Shown in pieces: positions 24,937 through 31,977 of a stretch of DNA of 32,108 nt (the stretch's first letter is position 1; each line of letters starts with the position of its first letter). A program made the position numbers and the translations under genes. Origin of the DNA: an uncultured Selenomonas sp. (lineage in GTDB: Bacteria > Bacillota > Negativicutes > Selenomonadales > Selenomonadaceae); assembly GCA_902780535.1 (NCBI GenBank), contig CACZFT010000005.1, positions 1 to 32,108 on the forward strand, read 5' to 3'. The notes beneath the pieces were generated by a model. That model did not search any database and was not told where the DNA came from. It saw only the letters and a program-made list of their open reading frames with translations.

Positions 24937-25323
24937 TTACCAGCCTTCCTCTTTCGCTTTGACTACACGCTCTTTCAAGTCAAGCGTTATCCCGTCAATG
25001 CGCTTCCTGTGTTCCATTTCAGGGTCTTCTTCCAAAAGCTCTAGCACAAGTCGCGCCGCTTGCATGTTGCCGTTCATAGCCGAATACAAAAGAGAATATG
25101 CGAGTGTAGCTGCAATCGTATCATCGTCCTTTAGGTCAAATCCTGCCGCCGTGAGATCGTCACGAATCTTGCCCACGTTCATGTCTTGTTTCATGGCATC
25201 AACGAGGATACTCGCTATTTTCTTCTTGCGCCGTTTGGATTTGCCGCTTGCTATGCCGCCCTTGCGTCCTTTCGCTTTCGCGTCCGCGCCCGCTTGAATC
25301 GGTTTCAGATTTTCTGGGTTCAT
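24937..25323 (-). CDS. KGG-motif phage/satellite protein (possible small-terminase-like)
   Basis: The 128-aa protein has an Ala/Gly/Lys-rich N-terminus with GRKGGIASGKSKRRKKK, a motif seen in small phage and satellite proteins often encoded beside terminase genes. A helical core follows, with a NGNMQAARLVLELLEEDPE segment that matches the usual 'M-x-G-D-x-x-A' helix of that family. Start ATG 25323 is eight bases after GGAAGG; the GTG at 25332 is too close to it. In phage satellites a small terminase redirects packaging toward the satellite DNA, so this gene is a candidate for that role. The assignment to TerS is inference; a DNA-binding basic protein of other function is possible. Confidence 0.6.
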   Translation of the reverse strand: MNPENLKPIQAGADAKAKGRKGGIASGKSKRRKKKIASILVDAMKQDMNVGKIRDDLTAAGFDLKDDDTIAATLAYSLLYSAMNGNMQAARLVLELLEEDPEMEHRKRIDGITLDLKERVVKAKEEGW

Positions 25324-25692
25324 GGTTTTCACCTTCCTTTCGTGCTATACTCACGCTTTGCCGGAACGGTACCAGCCGCCCGACGGCGGCGCTCCCACTT
25401 GTGCACCCACAGGGTGTGAACGTATGGGGAAAAAGGTTTTTGTCTGCAATGTGCTTCTTTTTGCGAGGGGTGACAGATATTGGAAAAACCATCTGTCACC
25501 TGTAAAGCTAGTAATGACGGGGCCTCGCGGGTTTGGGTGACGGTGACAGATATATTTTCAAAAAAATTTTTTTTCATTTCTTCTACCTTCTACCATCGTT
25601 CCCCGTTCATCCTCCAATACTCTTTTCTATCTATTTCTCTATAACTACTGTCATAAGTGTCATAGTGTCATAAGTATAGGTAAATCAAGGGG
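25324..25692. other. 370-bp A/T-rich intergenic region with GGTGACAGAT repeats
   Basis: GGTGACAGAT (25469-25478) faces ATCTGTCACC (25491-25500) as a perfect 10-bp inverted repeat around 12 bases; another copy is at 25542-25551 and a fourth, inverted, at 25728-25737 inside the end of the primase gene. Near 25650-25677 TGTCATAAGT occurs twice with TGTCATA between. Homopolymer A and T runs lie at 25559-25575. No gene is seen. It may be an origin, operator or terminator region after the replication gene. Confidence 0.6.
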
Positions 25693-25737
25693 TTAGGGGA
25701 TGACACTTGATTTTTCGCGTCTGTCACATCTGTCACC
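25469..25737. repeat. Four copies of GGTGACAGAT (two in each orientation)
   Basis: Copies at 25469-25478 (+), 25491-25500 (-), 25542-25551 (+) and 25728-25737 (-). The last lies in the coding end of the primase-helicase gene and follows a further CTGTCAC at 25721. Confidence 0.75.
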
Positions 25738-28104
25738 CCAACGCCCCTGTGGATGCGCGTCGAAGGATGGGAACATGTTTGAATCCTCAAAGGCATCTGC
25801 CGCTTGCGCGTCCATGTTTTTGATTGGCGGAACGGTGTAGGTTCTTGCCTTCTTGCTCCGTCGGCGCTTTATGCGATGATCTGTCAAGCTCATGCGCGTC
25901 AAGGATTTTCCGATGCGCACGGCTGACAGCCGCCCGCCGTGCATTCTTCCTACAAGCAGGTTGCGTAAATCCGTTGCCGTGATTTCCTGCCAAAACATTT
26001 CCTGTGCGTCCCAGTCCAGCATGTCTTTCAGTGCTGCTTCTTCCTCTGATTCAACTTTGTGCGCTTCCTGCATCTGTGTCATTTCGTCGAGTTCTTCATC
26101 TGACAGCCACCACGTTACGCGCCCCGCCTTGCGGCTGCTGTGGGTGTCGTCGCCGTCTGCGAATGCGAGCGTCATGACTTGCCCCCACAGGAGATTAGCG
26201 GGCGGAAAATTGGTGAAGTCGAATCCTTTCAACGTGATCGGCCAATAGCGGCGGTCGCCCGTTTCATCGCAAAGGAAGCGTTGCTGATTCGTCGAGCCAT
26301 AATAGAATGACTGACGGGGAAAATCCGAAAACCCTGCTGCATACGGCTTGCGAAATACGTCTTTCGATGCCGTGACCCAGTTCTTCATATCTTCCACGCG
26401 CTTCGCGCTCATGCTGGTGCCAAACTCTCCCAACTCTACGCCCCAAAATTTCGAGGCTTTCCACAAGTCGTCGCGGTTGTTCGGGTTGACCTTCACGCCC
26501 GTGCATCTCATATCCGGCGACGGGACAAGGTATTCCAGGAAGCGCGTCTTTCCGATATGCTGCGGGCCGACAAGAATCAAGATGCCTTGATAGCTCTCGT
26601 TTTTCTGCAACGAATTGAACGGCGCGCGGGCGGCTGCTACAAGGAAGTGGGCGTACATCGACAGGCATAAATCACGGTGCGCGGCGCTTTCGCTGTCGAG
26701 GATGAAACAGTCAAAGCTCTGCTTGATATAGTCGGCGGTGCTGTCGCCGTATTCCTCGCGTGCTTTCGTCAAGAAAATCCGTGCCGGGTGATATTTGTGA
26801 CGGGACGCGATAAGGTCTAGCGCGTCAATGAGGTCTTGACGTTGCAGACGCAATCCCTTTTTCGCCGCCTCCCCGCGTAATTTCGTGATGCAGTTCTTTG
26901 CCCTGTCGCCGTCGTTCGGGATCCCGGCGAATGTGCTCCCATAAAATTCAATGGTTTTCGTCATTTCATTGCTTCGCAGACTGACACCCAACGAATCAAG
27001 GAGGGCTTGCACGTTTGCCTCTGTAACCACAGGGCGTCCCTTTGCATCTACGTCGGGCCACGCGGCGGCTGGTGCGCCCTGCTGGGCGTGCGCGTCCGTC
27101 TTGTTTCTTGCCGCTGTGGGCGTCCTGCCGACCGTTTGGCCAATGTAGATTTCACCGTCCCATGTGTCGAGCGCCTTTTGTGCCGTCCGCTCGAGGTAGT
27201 CGGCGCGGTTGCCGTGCGCTCCCATATCCCGTGCAAGGGCTGACAGCTTGAATACAGCTATCATCTTGTCTTTGTTGCCTTTCGTGTAGAACGGCAACAT
27301 GTTCATCAAGGCTAAATGGGCCTCGCTTCTTGACGGGTATCCTGTTGTGTCGCCGTCATCGAAAAGGCGTTTGAAAAGGTCGCCCGACTTGCTACGCCGT
27401 ATCACGTCGGGGATTGCATCCACAGACAGGACAGGCGCGGCGTCGAGATCGGGCGGCGGCAGTTCCTTTGCTTGATGTACGCGCGGCGCTTCCTGCTGCT
27501 GGTGCTGGTTCTCGCGTTCCTTTCTTGCGTCGCTCTCTGTCTTGAGTTCCAGCAGGAAAGAAACATCCGGCGCGGTGGTTACATCGGGGGCGCTGCCGCG
27601 CGTCTTCCATCCCGTCATGGCTATCTGTCGGTTGCTGTCGGCGGTTTTCTTGCCGTCTTTTATGACGGGGCCACCTATCCAGACTTCCACATGTGCATCC
27701 CCTTCGAGGGGAACGTCAATCTTTTGCCCGGCCAATGCATCAAGATCGGGCGCGTCTGATAGGGTGTAAAGCGCGTGCCGCCCGCGACGGCTGCAAGATT
27801 TCTCTATGTAAGGCGCTCCCATTTTCCCGCACATCCGGGCGACGAATTCCGCGGCGGCCCGTGAGAGTTTCCCGCTGCCGTTGTCGATGCTGTCAAAGTC
27901 AAAGCAGACAAGGCCGCGCGTCAAACAAAAGCCCGGAAACACGCATCCCGCAACGCCCGCGTATTGCTTCCAGTTCTTACGCTGGTTCCATGCTGCTGAC
28001 TTCGGCGCTTTGGGATTGTCCCCGCGCCCTGTCTCTATCCATTGATACATGGACAGCAGGGACGGCGGCAAACCTTCCTTGCTATGTCGCAATTCCTTGT
28101 TCAT
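25693..28104 (-). CDS. Primase-helicase: AEP-like primase plus VapE/D5-type helicase
   Basis: The 803-aa protein is the probable replication initiator of the element. An N-terminal AEP-type primase shows CFDFD (67-71, metal-binding D-x-D), RRGRHALY (106-113) and HVEVWIGG (138-145), the three motifs of archaeo-eukaryotic primases. Residues 240-300 (GYPSRSEAHLALMNMLPF) resemble the linker found in phage primase-helicases. The C-terminal VapE-type SF3-like ATPase has Walker A GPQHIGKT (513-520), Walker B-like GVELGEF (555-561), GSTN (603-606) and TGDRRYWPI (615-623). Start ATG 28104 overlaps the upstream stop (ATGA), with AAGAAGGG before it. Phage satellites and plasmids use such proteins to replicate independently. 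The region after the gene (25324-25692) and the iterons are possible targets. Confidence 0.88.
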   Translation of the reverse strand: MNKELRHSKEGLPPSLLSMYQWIETGRGDNPKAPKSAAWNQRKNWKQYAGVAGCVFPGFCLTRGLVCFDFDSIDNGSGKLSRAAAEFVARMCGKMGAPYIEKSCSRRGRHALYTLSDAPDLDALAGQKIDVPLEGDAHVEVWIGGPVIKDGKKTADSNRQIAMTGWKTRGSAPDVTTAPDVSFLLELKTESDARKERENQHQQQEAPRVHQAKELPPPDLDAAPVLSVDAIPDVIRRSKSGDLFKRLFDDGDTTGYPSRSEAHLALMNMLPFYTKGNKDKMIAVFKLSALARDMGAHGNRADYLERTAQKALDTWDGEIYIGQTVGRTPTAARNKTDAHAQQGAPAAAWPDVDAKGRPVVTEANVQALLDSLGVSLRSNEMTKTIEFYGSTFAGIPNDGDRAKNCITKLRGEAAKKGLRLQRQDLIDALDLIASRHKYHPARIFLTKAREEYGDSTADYIKQSFDCFILDSESAAHRDLCLSMYAHFLVAAARAPFNSLQKNESYQGILILVGPQHIGKTRFLEYLVPSPDMRCTGVKVNPNNRDDLWKASKFWGVELGEFGTSMSAKRVEDMKNWVTASKDVFRKPYAAGFSDFPRQSFYYGSTNQQRFLCDETGDRRYWPITLKGFDFTNFPPANLLWGQVMTLAFADGDDTHSSRKAGRVTWWLSDEELDEMTQMQEAHKVESEEEAALKDMLDWDAQEMFWQEITATDLRNLLVGRMHGGRLSAVRIGKSLTRMSLTDHRIKRRRSKKARTYTVPPIKNMDAQAADAFEDSNMFPSFDAHPQGRWGDRCDRREKSSVIP

Positions 28105-28727
28105 GATGTCCCTTCTTTCGTAAAGAGGTTCATTTCGTCGAGGCCGTCCCCGATACGCGCGAGGGCTGCAAAGATTCCCTTTCGTGCCGTCGAGATCGGG
28201 CGCGGGCGGCGCGTGAATCCCGTCATGACGACGACGCGCCCTAAGCCTACATACGCGCCTCCAAACGGTAGCCGCATCCTCATTCCTCTGTAGCTGGTAT
28301 GCGGTACTACATGCCGCCACGGCGCGGGGACGGTGCCGACGTGATACAGAATGTGCACGCCCTTCTTGTCCTCCATGACTTCCACATAGGTCGCGCCGCC
28401 CGCGTCGAGAATGGTCTGGACATGGTCGAGGCCGTCCGGCTTGACGTGCATCCCGTCCGCTAGCACGTCGAGGACTTCAATGCAAAGGACTTTCGACGGC
28501 AGGACAAGGGCAGGGAATGCGCTTCGCACGTCATCGAAATGCATCCACTTGTCCGGCGGTTGCCAGTGCGGAACTTCCGGCTGCGCGTATGGCGCTGGTA
28601 TCCATATCGAATCCTGCTTCAGTTCGTCGGGGATATTCTTTCGGATCGCGTGCACGTTGCTACATGTTGCAGGGTAACTCCCAAATGGGGCGCCCCTGTG
28701 GGTGTCATCCTGCTCGAGCGCACTCAT
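28101..28727 (-). CDS. Degenerate primase-like (AEP-type) protein
   Basis: The 208-aa protein resembles the N-terminal primase half of the next gene and of phage 'primase-polymerase' proteins: IPDELKQDSIWIPAP near residue 32, KWMHFDDVRSAF, then GATYVEVMEDKKGVHILYH (111-129) and GLGRVVVMTG (161-170). Where the D-x-D pair is expected it has LCIEVLDVL (81-89), so the metal site seems altered. It may be an accessory or inactive subunit of the element's primase. ATG 28727 overlaps the stop of the excisionase-like gene (ATGA) and its own stop overlaps the primase-helicase start, so three genes are translationally coupled. Homology is by pattern only. Confidence 0.6.
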   Translation of the reverse strand: MSALEQDDTHRGAPFGSYPATCSNVHAIRKNIPDELKQDSIWIPAPYAQPEVPHWQPPDKWMHFDDVRSAFPALVLPSKVLCIEVLDVLADGMHVKPDGLDHVQTILDAGGATYVEVMEDKKGVHILYHVGTVPAPWRHVVPHTSYRGMRMRLPFGGAYVGLGRVVVMTGFTRRPRPISTARKGIFAALARIGDGLDEMNLFTKEGTS

Positions 28728-28993
28728 GATTCGCCGCCCGTCGCTTCCAGATACGCGCGTTTCAGCACGCGCCCCCGGAACGTCATAAGGCCGCGCTCTT
28801 TCAGTTTCGCGTTGATCTGACGAATGATTTTGCACGCGCTGCTATTGGAAATGTGCATGTCATCCATAACATCTTGCACGGTCAAGAAGCGGCTTGCCTG
28901 TGGCGTCATCGGTGTGGCGGTCGCGTTCTCGAACGTCATGGGACGCCCGTCGCGTTCTTCGACGGTTTCCGTCGTCGGCTTTACGTTCTCCAT
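28724..28993 (-). CDS. Excisionase-like / HTH DNA-binding protein
   Basis: The 89-aa protein has a disordered N-terminus, then FLTVQDVMDDMHISNSSACK followed by IIRQINAKLKERG and a wing-like end (MTFRGRVLKRAYLEA): the helix-turn-helix plus recognition-helix pattern of excisionases and MerR-like small regulators. Start ATG 28993 has GGAGG seven bases upstream. The gene lies 15 bases after the XRE-type gene on the same strand. In integrative elements such a protein directs excision by bending DNA at the attachment site or regulates early genes. Confidence 0.75.
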   Translation of the reverse strand: MENVKPTTETVEERDGRPMTFENATATPMTPQASRFLTVQDVMDDMHISNSSACKIIRQINAKLKERGLMTFRGRVLKRAYLEATGGES

Positions 28994-29008
28994 GTCGATT
29001 CCTCCCAT

Positions 29009-29221
29009 TTACTTATCCGCGAGTTTGCGCGGATCGACTCCCAACGTGTTTGCAAGCGCCTTGAGTGTAGGCGGCTTGATATTCTTTCCAGACAGCGCGC
29101 GCGATACCGTCATCTGCGAAAGCCCGCTCTTGTCTGCAATCGTCTTCACATCGTATCCCGTGACGGCCGCCCGCTCACGCATGACGTTCGGATTTACGGT
29201 AAACGTGATTGATGCTTTCAT
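29009..29221 (-). CDS. Small XRE/Cro-type HTH regulator (70 aa)
   Basis: The protein is almost entirely a lambda-Cro-type helix-turn-helix: RERAAVTGYDVKTIADKSGL, then SQMTVSRALSGKNIKPPTLK and LANTLGVDPRKLADK. Start ATG 29221 follows GGAGGGAG. It is divergent from the larger XRE regulator on the plus strand, a layout like Cro against cI. It probably controls the early operon; target sites are not proven. Confidence 0.85.
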   Translation of the reverse strand: MKASITFTVNPNVMRERAAVTGYDVKTIADKSGLSQMTVSRALSGKNIKPPTLKALANTLGVDPRKLADK

Positions 29222-29288
29222 ATTTCTCCCTCCTATGTAGCCGCGCCCGCGTCGAGCGCGGCCTATTACTGATACCCATTACGCCCTG

Positions 29289-29597
29289 TCACAGCAACGC
29301 GGCTGCGTTCTCTGCCGTGCGGTCGTCAAGCTCTCTCATAACGGCGCGCGCCACCATCATTACATCCACATGCCGCGCGGATTCTGTATCCCATTTGCCG
29401 TTGACACTCTTCACGACGTCATACATGTTCTTCCTGACAACGCGCTCGAGGAAACAAATTCTCATGCTTTTTCCCACGCCGCCCGCTTTCACGGTCGTAT
29501 AATCGTGCTCGAGCTTGTCCAGACGTTCCTCGCTGCCGCCACAGTCCGCAAAAACCAATGCTTCATAAATTTTTCTTTCCAGGCGATTCAGCTTCAT
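29289..29597 (-). CDS. Hypothetical protein of the element (102 aa)
   Basis: Start ATG 29597 has AAAGGA upstream at eight bases. The product is small, helical and mixed-charge (MKLNRLERKIYEALVFADCG..., RTAENAAALL at the end) without a membrane segment. It lies in the early leftward operon. No family is recognised. Confidence 0.6.
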   Translation of the reverse strand: MKLNRLERKIYEALVFADCGGSEERLDKLEHDYTTVKAGGVGKSMRICFLERVVRKNMYDVVKSVNGKWDTESARHVDVMMVARAVMRELDDRTAENAAALL

Positions 29598-29640
29598 AGC
29601 GTGCATCCTTTCTGCCGCCCGCGCGGGCGGCCACATCGTT

Positions 29641-29895
29641 TTAGGTTGCTGCCATGGTTCCAGACGCCCACATACGCATGTATTCAAGGGCGTCTTTCGC
29701 CTTTTGCGCTTCCCGTTCCAGTTCTTCTACTGTCACATCAAGCACATGACGGTAGGGCGGCGTCCCCGTGCGTTCAAAGTCCGCGCGAATATCCGCGTCA
29801 CAAATCGCCGTAACGAACGGATCGGCACCGACTTCCACAGGGTAGCCGTGCGTGTAGCCGTGCTGCTGTTGCACGTCTGCGATACTGACACTCAT
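29641..29895 (-). CDS. Hypothetical protein, first gene of the leftward early operon (84 aa)
   Basis: Start ATG 29895 is nine bases after AAAGGAGG. The product begins MSVSIADVQQQHGYTHGYP and has a C-terminal helix (LDVTVEELEREAQKAKDALE). No family is recognised. It is the first gene after the early promoter at 29982-30009, so it should be made as soon as repression is lifted, the position of a possible early inducer or interference gene. Confidence 0.65.
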   Translation of the reverse strand: MSVSIADVQQQHGYTHGYPVEVGADPFVTAICDADIRADFERTGTPPYRHVLDVTVEELEREAQKAKDALEYMRMWASGTMAAT

Positions 29896-29981
29896 TGTGT
29901 TTGCCTCCTTTCAATCGCTTCACAGAAACACTGTTTGTTGTATTTTATTTTACTTCAACTAAAAGTGTTTTCTTGTTTCAT

Positions 29982-30009
29982 ATTCTATCAAACTGTGGTA
30001 GAATGTCAA
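29982..30009 (-). promoter_or_regulatory. Early promoter of the leftward operon
   Basis: On the minus strand TTGACA (30004-30009 as TGTCAA) and TAGAAT (29982-29987 as ATTCTA) are 16 bases apart. The transcript starts near 29975, about 80 bases before ATG 29895. Confidence 0.75.
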
Positions 30010-30050
30010 CAAAAAGTTTTTTTGCGATTTTATCACACTATGAGTGGTAT
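29983..30050. promoter_or_regulatory. Candidate operators in the divergent early region
   Basis: TTCTATCA-AACTG-TGGTAGAA (29983-30003) is an inverted repeat with 7 of 8 arm bases matching; it covers the early promoter's -10 and spacer. A second, weaker palindrome (ATCACACT-ATG-AGTGGTAT, 30032-30050) overlaps the region before the XRE gene start. Both are candidate binding sites for the XRE repressor encoded next door. Confidence 0.5.
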
Positions 30051-30062
30051 GGAGGCCGCACG

Positions 30063-30692
30063 ATGCAAGAAAAAGAACTTCGAAATACATTTTGCGAACG
30101 GTTGCGAAAACGGCGCGAGGAAATGAATATCACGCGCAAGGAATTTGCGGGCGCGATAGGTGTTTCCGTCGCTGCCGTTGGGATGTATGAAACGGGCGAC
30201 AGGCTGCCGCCCTTGCCCGTGCTGGTACAGATCGCTCGCGTCCTCCATACATCCACAGATGAATTAATCGGCTATTCGATGGACGCGTTGCCGGAATACG
30301 AACGGTACAAGCGTTACCTTGAAAGCATTGGCGCAAAGGTCATTGAGATTGATGACGGGCAAATTGACGTGATTCCTATCGATTCGAAAGGTGCTCACGC
30401 TGCGCCTCTTTTTGAAGGCAAGGACGGCTTGTGTACATTTATGCGAGAGATAAAGAGGAACGCGGGTAAGGAAACAAAAGATGTTTTAGAACAAAAAACG
30501 AATGATGCGCTGAAACAACGCGAATGGGAATTTGGATTTGCGTCCGACCTTATGGAAATCGCTAGCGCGTTTCCAGATGACGAATTAAAACAAGAGAACG
30601 GCAAATTCCTTTTTGCGTCAAAGATTATTCAGTTTGTGGCAAAATACCCAGGTTTGTTTGTGTCGTCGATGCAAGAAAGGCGCGACAAATAA
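30063..30692 (+). CDS. XRE-family repressor (master regulator candidate)
   Basis: The 209-aa protein has an N-terminal lambda-type HTH at about 10-65 (RLRKRREEMNITRKEFAGAI, GVSVAAVGMYETGDRLPPL, TSTDELIG) and a longer C-terminal part (about 70-209) of mixed helices with no clear LexA-like Ser-Lys protease. ATG 30063 follows GGAGG seven bases upstream; the longer frame to 29895 crosses the divergent promoter. It shares the strand with the integrase downstream. In phage satellites the repressor next to the integrase (Stl-type) is lifted by a helper-phage protein binding its C-terminal part, a mode possible here because no peptidase is seen. Confidence 0.88.
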   Translation: MQEKELRNTFCERLRKRREEMNITRKEFAGAIGVSVAAVGMYETGDRLPPLPVLVQIARVLHTSTDELIGYSMDALPEYERYKRYLESIGAKVIEIDDGQIDVIPIDSKGAHAAPLFEGKDGLCTFMREIKRNAGKETKDVLEQKTNDALKQREWEFGFASDLMEIASAFPDDELKQENGKFLFASKIIQFVAKYPGLFVSSMQERRDK

Positions 30693-30779
30693 CACACGCG
30701 ACACTTTGCACCCACACGGGTGGCGATGCGCTCACGCGCCGTGCTGGGTGGCCTATTCTGTGGAATGGAGGGAATGCCT

Positions 30780-31853
30780 ATGCCGTCATACAAATATCAG
30801 AATGCTGCCGGGCGCGTGCTGTGGTTCGTGTCTTTCTACTACCAGGACTATAGCGGGCGGCGCGTCAAGAAGAAGAAGCAGGGCTTTTCGACAAAGCGCG
30901 AGGCCGATGCATGGGAGAGGGACTTTCTCGCAAAGAAAACGGGTTCGCCTTCCATGACGTTCCGGCAGCTCATGGAGAACTATCTAGCCGACGCGCGGAC
31001 GCGGCTCAAACCTTCATCCGTCTACACGGTCGAGGCTTCCTTACGCTGTCACGTCTTGCCCGTGTTCGGTGATACGCCTCTTAATGCCATAACGCCCGCC
31101 GCCGTTCGCCAATGGGAGAACGATGAAATAGCGGGCGGCGCGGCGCGGGCGTCCCTCTTGCGCTACAAGGCCGTCTTTTCTTCCTGCATGAATTTCGCCG
31201 TGCGCTTTTATGGCCTCGCGTCGAATCCCGTCCGCGCTGCCGGGCCGTTGCGGTCGGGCGCGCGGCGGCAGGAAGAAAAACGCCTCCATGTATGGACGCG
31301 CGAGGAGTTCGCCCGCTTCATCCTGTCGGGGCTGTCTCCCGATCTTGTGACGGTGTTCTCCCTGCTGTTTTGGACGGGTTGCAGAATGGGGGAGGTGCTG
31401 GCGCTCACGGTCGCCGACGTTGACCTGCAAGCGGGGGCGCTCGCTATCAATAAGACGCTGGAATATCTGCCGCCAATGACATACCGGGCGCAAAGTCCGA
31501 AAACGTCCGCGAGCGTGCGGCGCGTGTCGATGCCCGTGCAACTTGTCGCAATCGTCGCGGACTGGATGAAACAGACAGACGCCACGGCGCCCGCTGATAT
31601 GCTCTTTCCTCTCTGCGAGCGCGGGCGGCTATGCTACGCCCTTCATGACGGCGCAAAAAAGGCAGGGCTGCCAGAAATTCGCGTGCATGACCTCCGCCAC
31701 TCCCACGCCTCCATGCTGATAGATATGGGGTTTCCTCCTATCGTCATTCGTGACAGGTTGGGACACAAGGATATTCAGACGACGTTGAACATTTATTCCC
31801 ACTTGTACCCCCATGCGATGGACGACGTAGCCGCCCGACTTTCGAGCATGTAG
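30780..31853 (+). CDS. int: Tyrosine-type integrase
   Basis: The 357-aa tyrosine recombinase catalyses integration and excision. The N-terminus (about 1-50, SYKYQNAAGRVLWFVSFYYQ) is the AP2-like arm-DNA-binding domain; residues 57-150 are the SAM-like core-binding domain. The catalytic set is complete: R202 (TGCRMGE), K241 (PKTSASVRR), H303 and R306 (HDLRHSH), H329 (LGHKDIQ), nucleophile Y339 (TLNIYSHL). ATG 30780 is seven bases after GGAGGG; ATG 30774 is too close to it. It is 87 bases after the XRE gene and next to the right candidate att site, the usual place for an integrase. Confidence 0.95.
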   Translation: MPSYKYQNAAGRVLWFVSFYYQDYSGRRVKKKKQGFSTKREADAWERDFLAKKTGSPSMTFRQLMENYLADARTRLKPSSVYTVEASLRCHVLPVFGDTPLNAITPAAVRQWENDEIAGGAARASLLRYKAVFSSCMNFAVRFYGLASNPVRAAGPLRSGARRQEEKRLHVWTREEFARFILSGLSPDLVTVFSLLFWTGCRMGEVLALTVADVDLQAGALAINKTLEYLPPMTYRAQSPKTSASVRRVSMPVQLVAIVADWMKQTDATAPADMLFPLCERGRLCYALHDGAKKAGLPEIRVHDLRHSHASMLIDMGFPPIVIRDRLGHKDIQTTLNIYSHLYPHAMDDVAARLSSM

Positions 31854-31874
31854 AAAAATAAAATTTGTGGAATT

Positions 31875-31894
31875 AGTACCGTTTCAGTACCGTT
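31875..31894 (+). repeat. Candidate integrase arm site, right end
   Basis: AGTACCGTT occurs twice, 11 bases apart (31875-31883 and 31886-31894), 22 bases after the integrase stop. A matching pair lies near the left end (22547-22564). Confidence 0.5.
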
Positions 31895-31905
31895 CCAATA
31901 ACAGG

Positions 31906-31946
31906 AAGGCCGCAAACCCTAGGAATAGCGAGGGATTGCGGCCTTT
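31906..31946 (+). terminator. Terminator-like hairpin after the integrase
   Basis: AAGGCCGCAA (31906-31915) pairs with TTGCGGCCTT (31936-31945), extended by CCCT/AGGG inside. Only three T follow, so efficiency is uncertain; the symmetric A/T flanks allow either direction. Confidence 0.6.
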
Positions 31947-31967
31947 GCCTTTGTGGAAGTTCGATTC

Positions 31968-31977
31968 TACTACATTT
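31968..31977 (+). other. Candidate attR core
   Basis: TACTACATTT, identical to 22438-22447, preceded by GTTCGATTC which also looks like a tRNA/tmRNA T-loop. It is 114 bases after the integrase stop codon. Confidence 0.5.

Larger units (their letters stand above)
22438..31977. mobile_element. Integrated phage-satellite-like element (PICI-type organisation), about 9.5 kb
   Basis: Bounds come from a 10-base perfect repeat TACTACATTT (22438-22447 and 31968-31977), which extends to 15 of 17 matching bases. Inside are a tyrosine integrase beside the right edge, an XRE repressor on the same strand, and a divergent operon with HTH, excisionase-like, primase-like and primase-VapE helicase genes, followed by a TerS-like KGG protein and an origin-like region. 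There are no capsid, tail, portal or large terminase genes. Known phage-inducible chromosomal islands share this order: integrase and master repressor on one strand, early and replication genes on the other. Classification is inference from layout. Confidence 0.7.

Noticed and set aside
31951..31970. tRNA T-arm look-alike (GTTCGATTC with a short stem) at the right att candidate
   Set aside because: No acceptor stem, anticodon arm or CCA end can be fitted around it.
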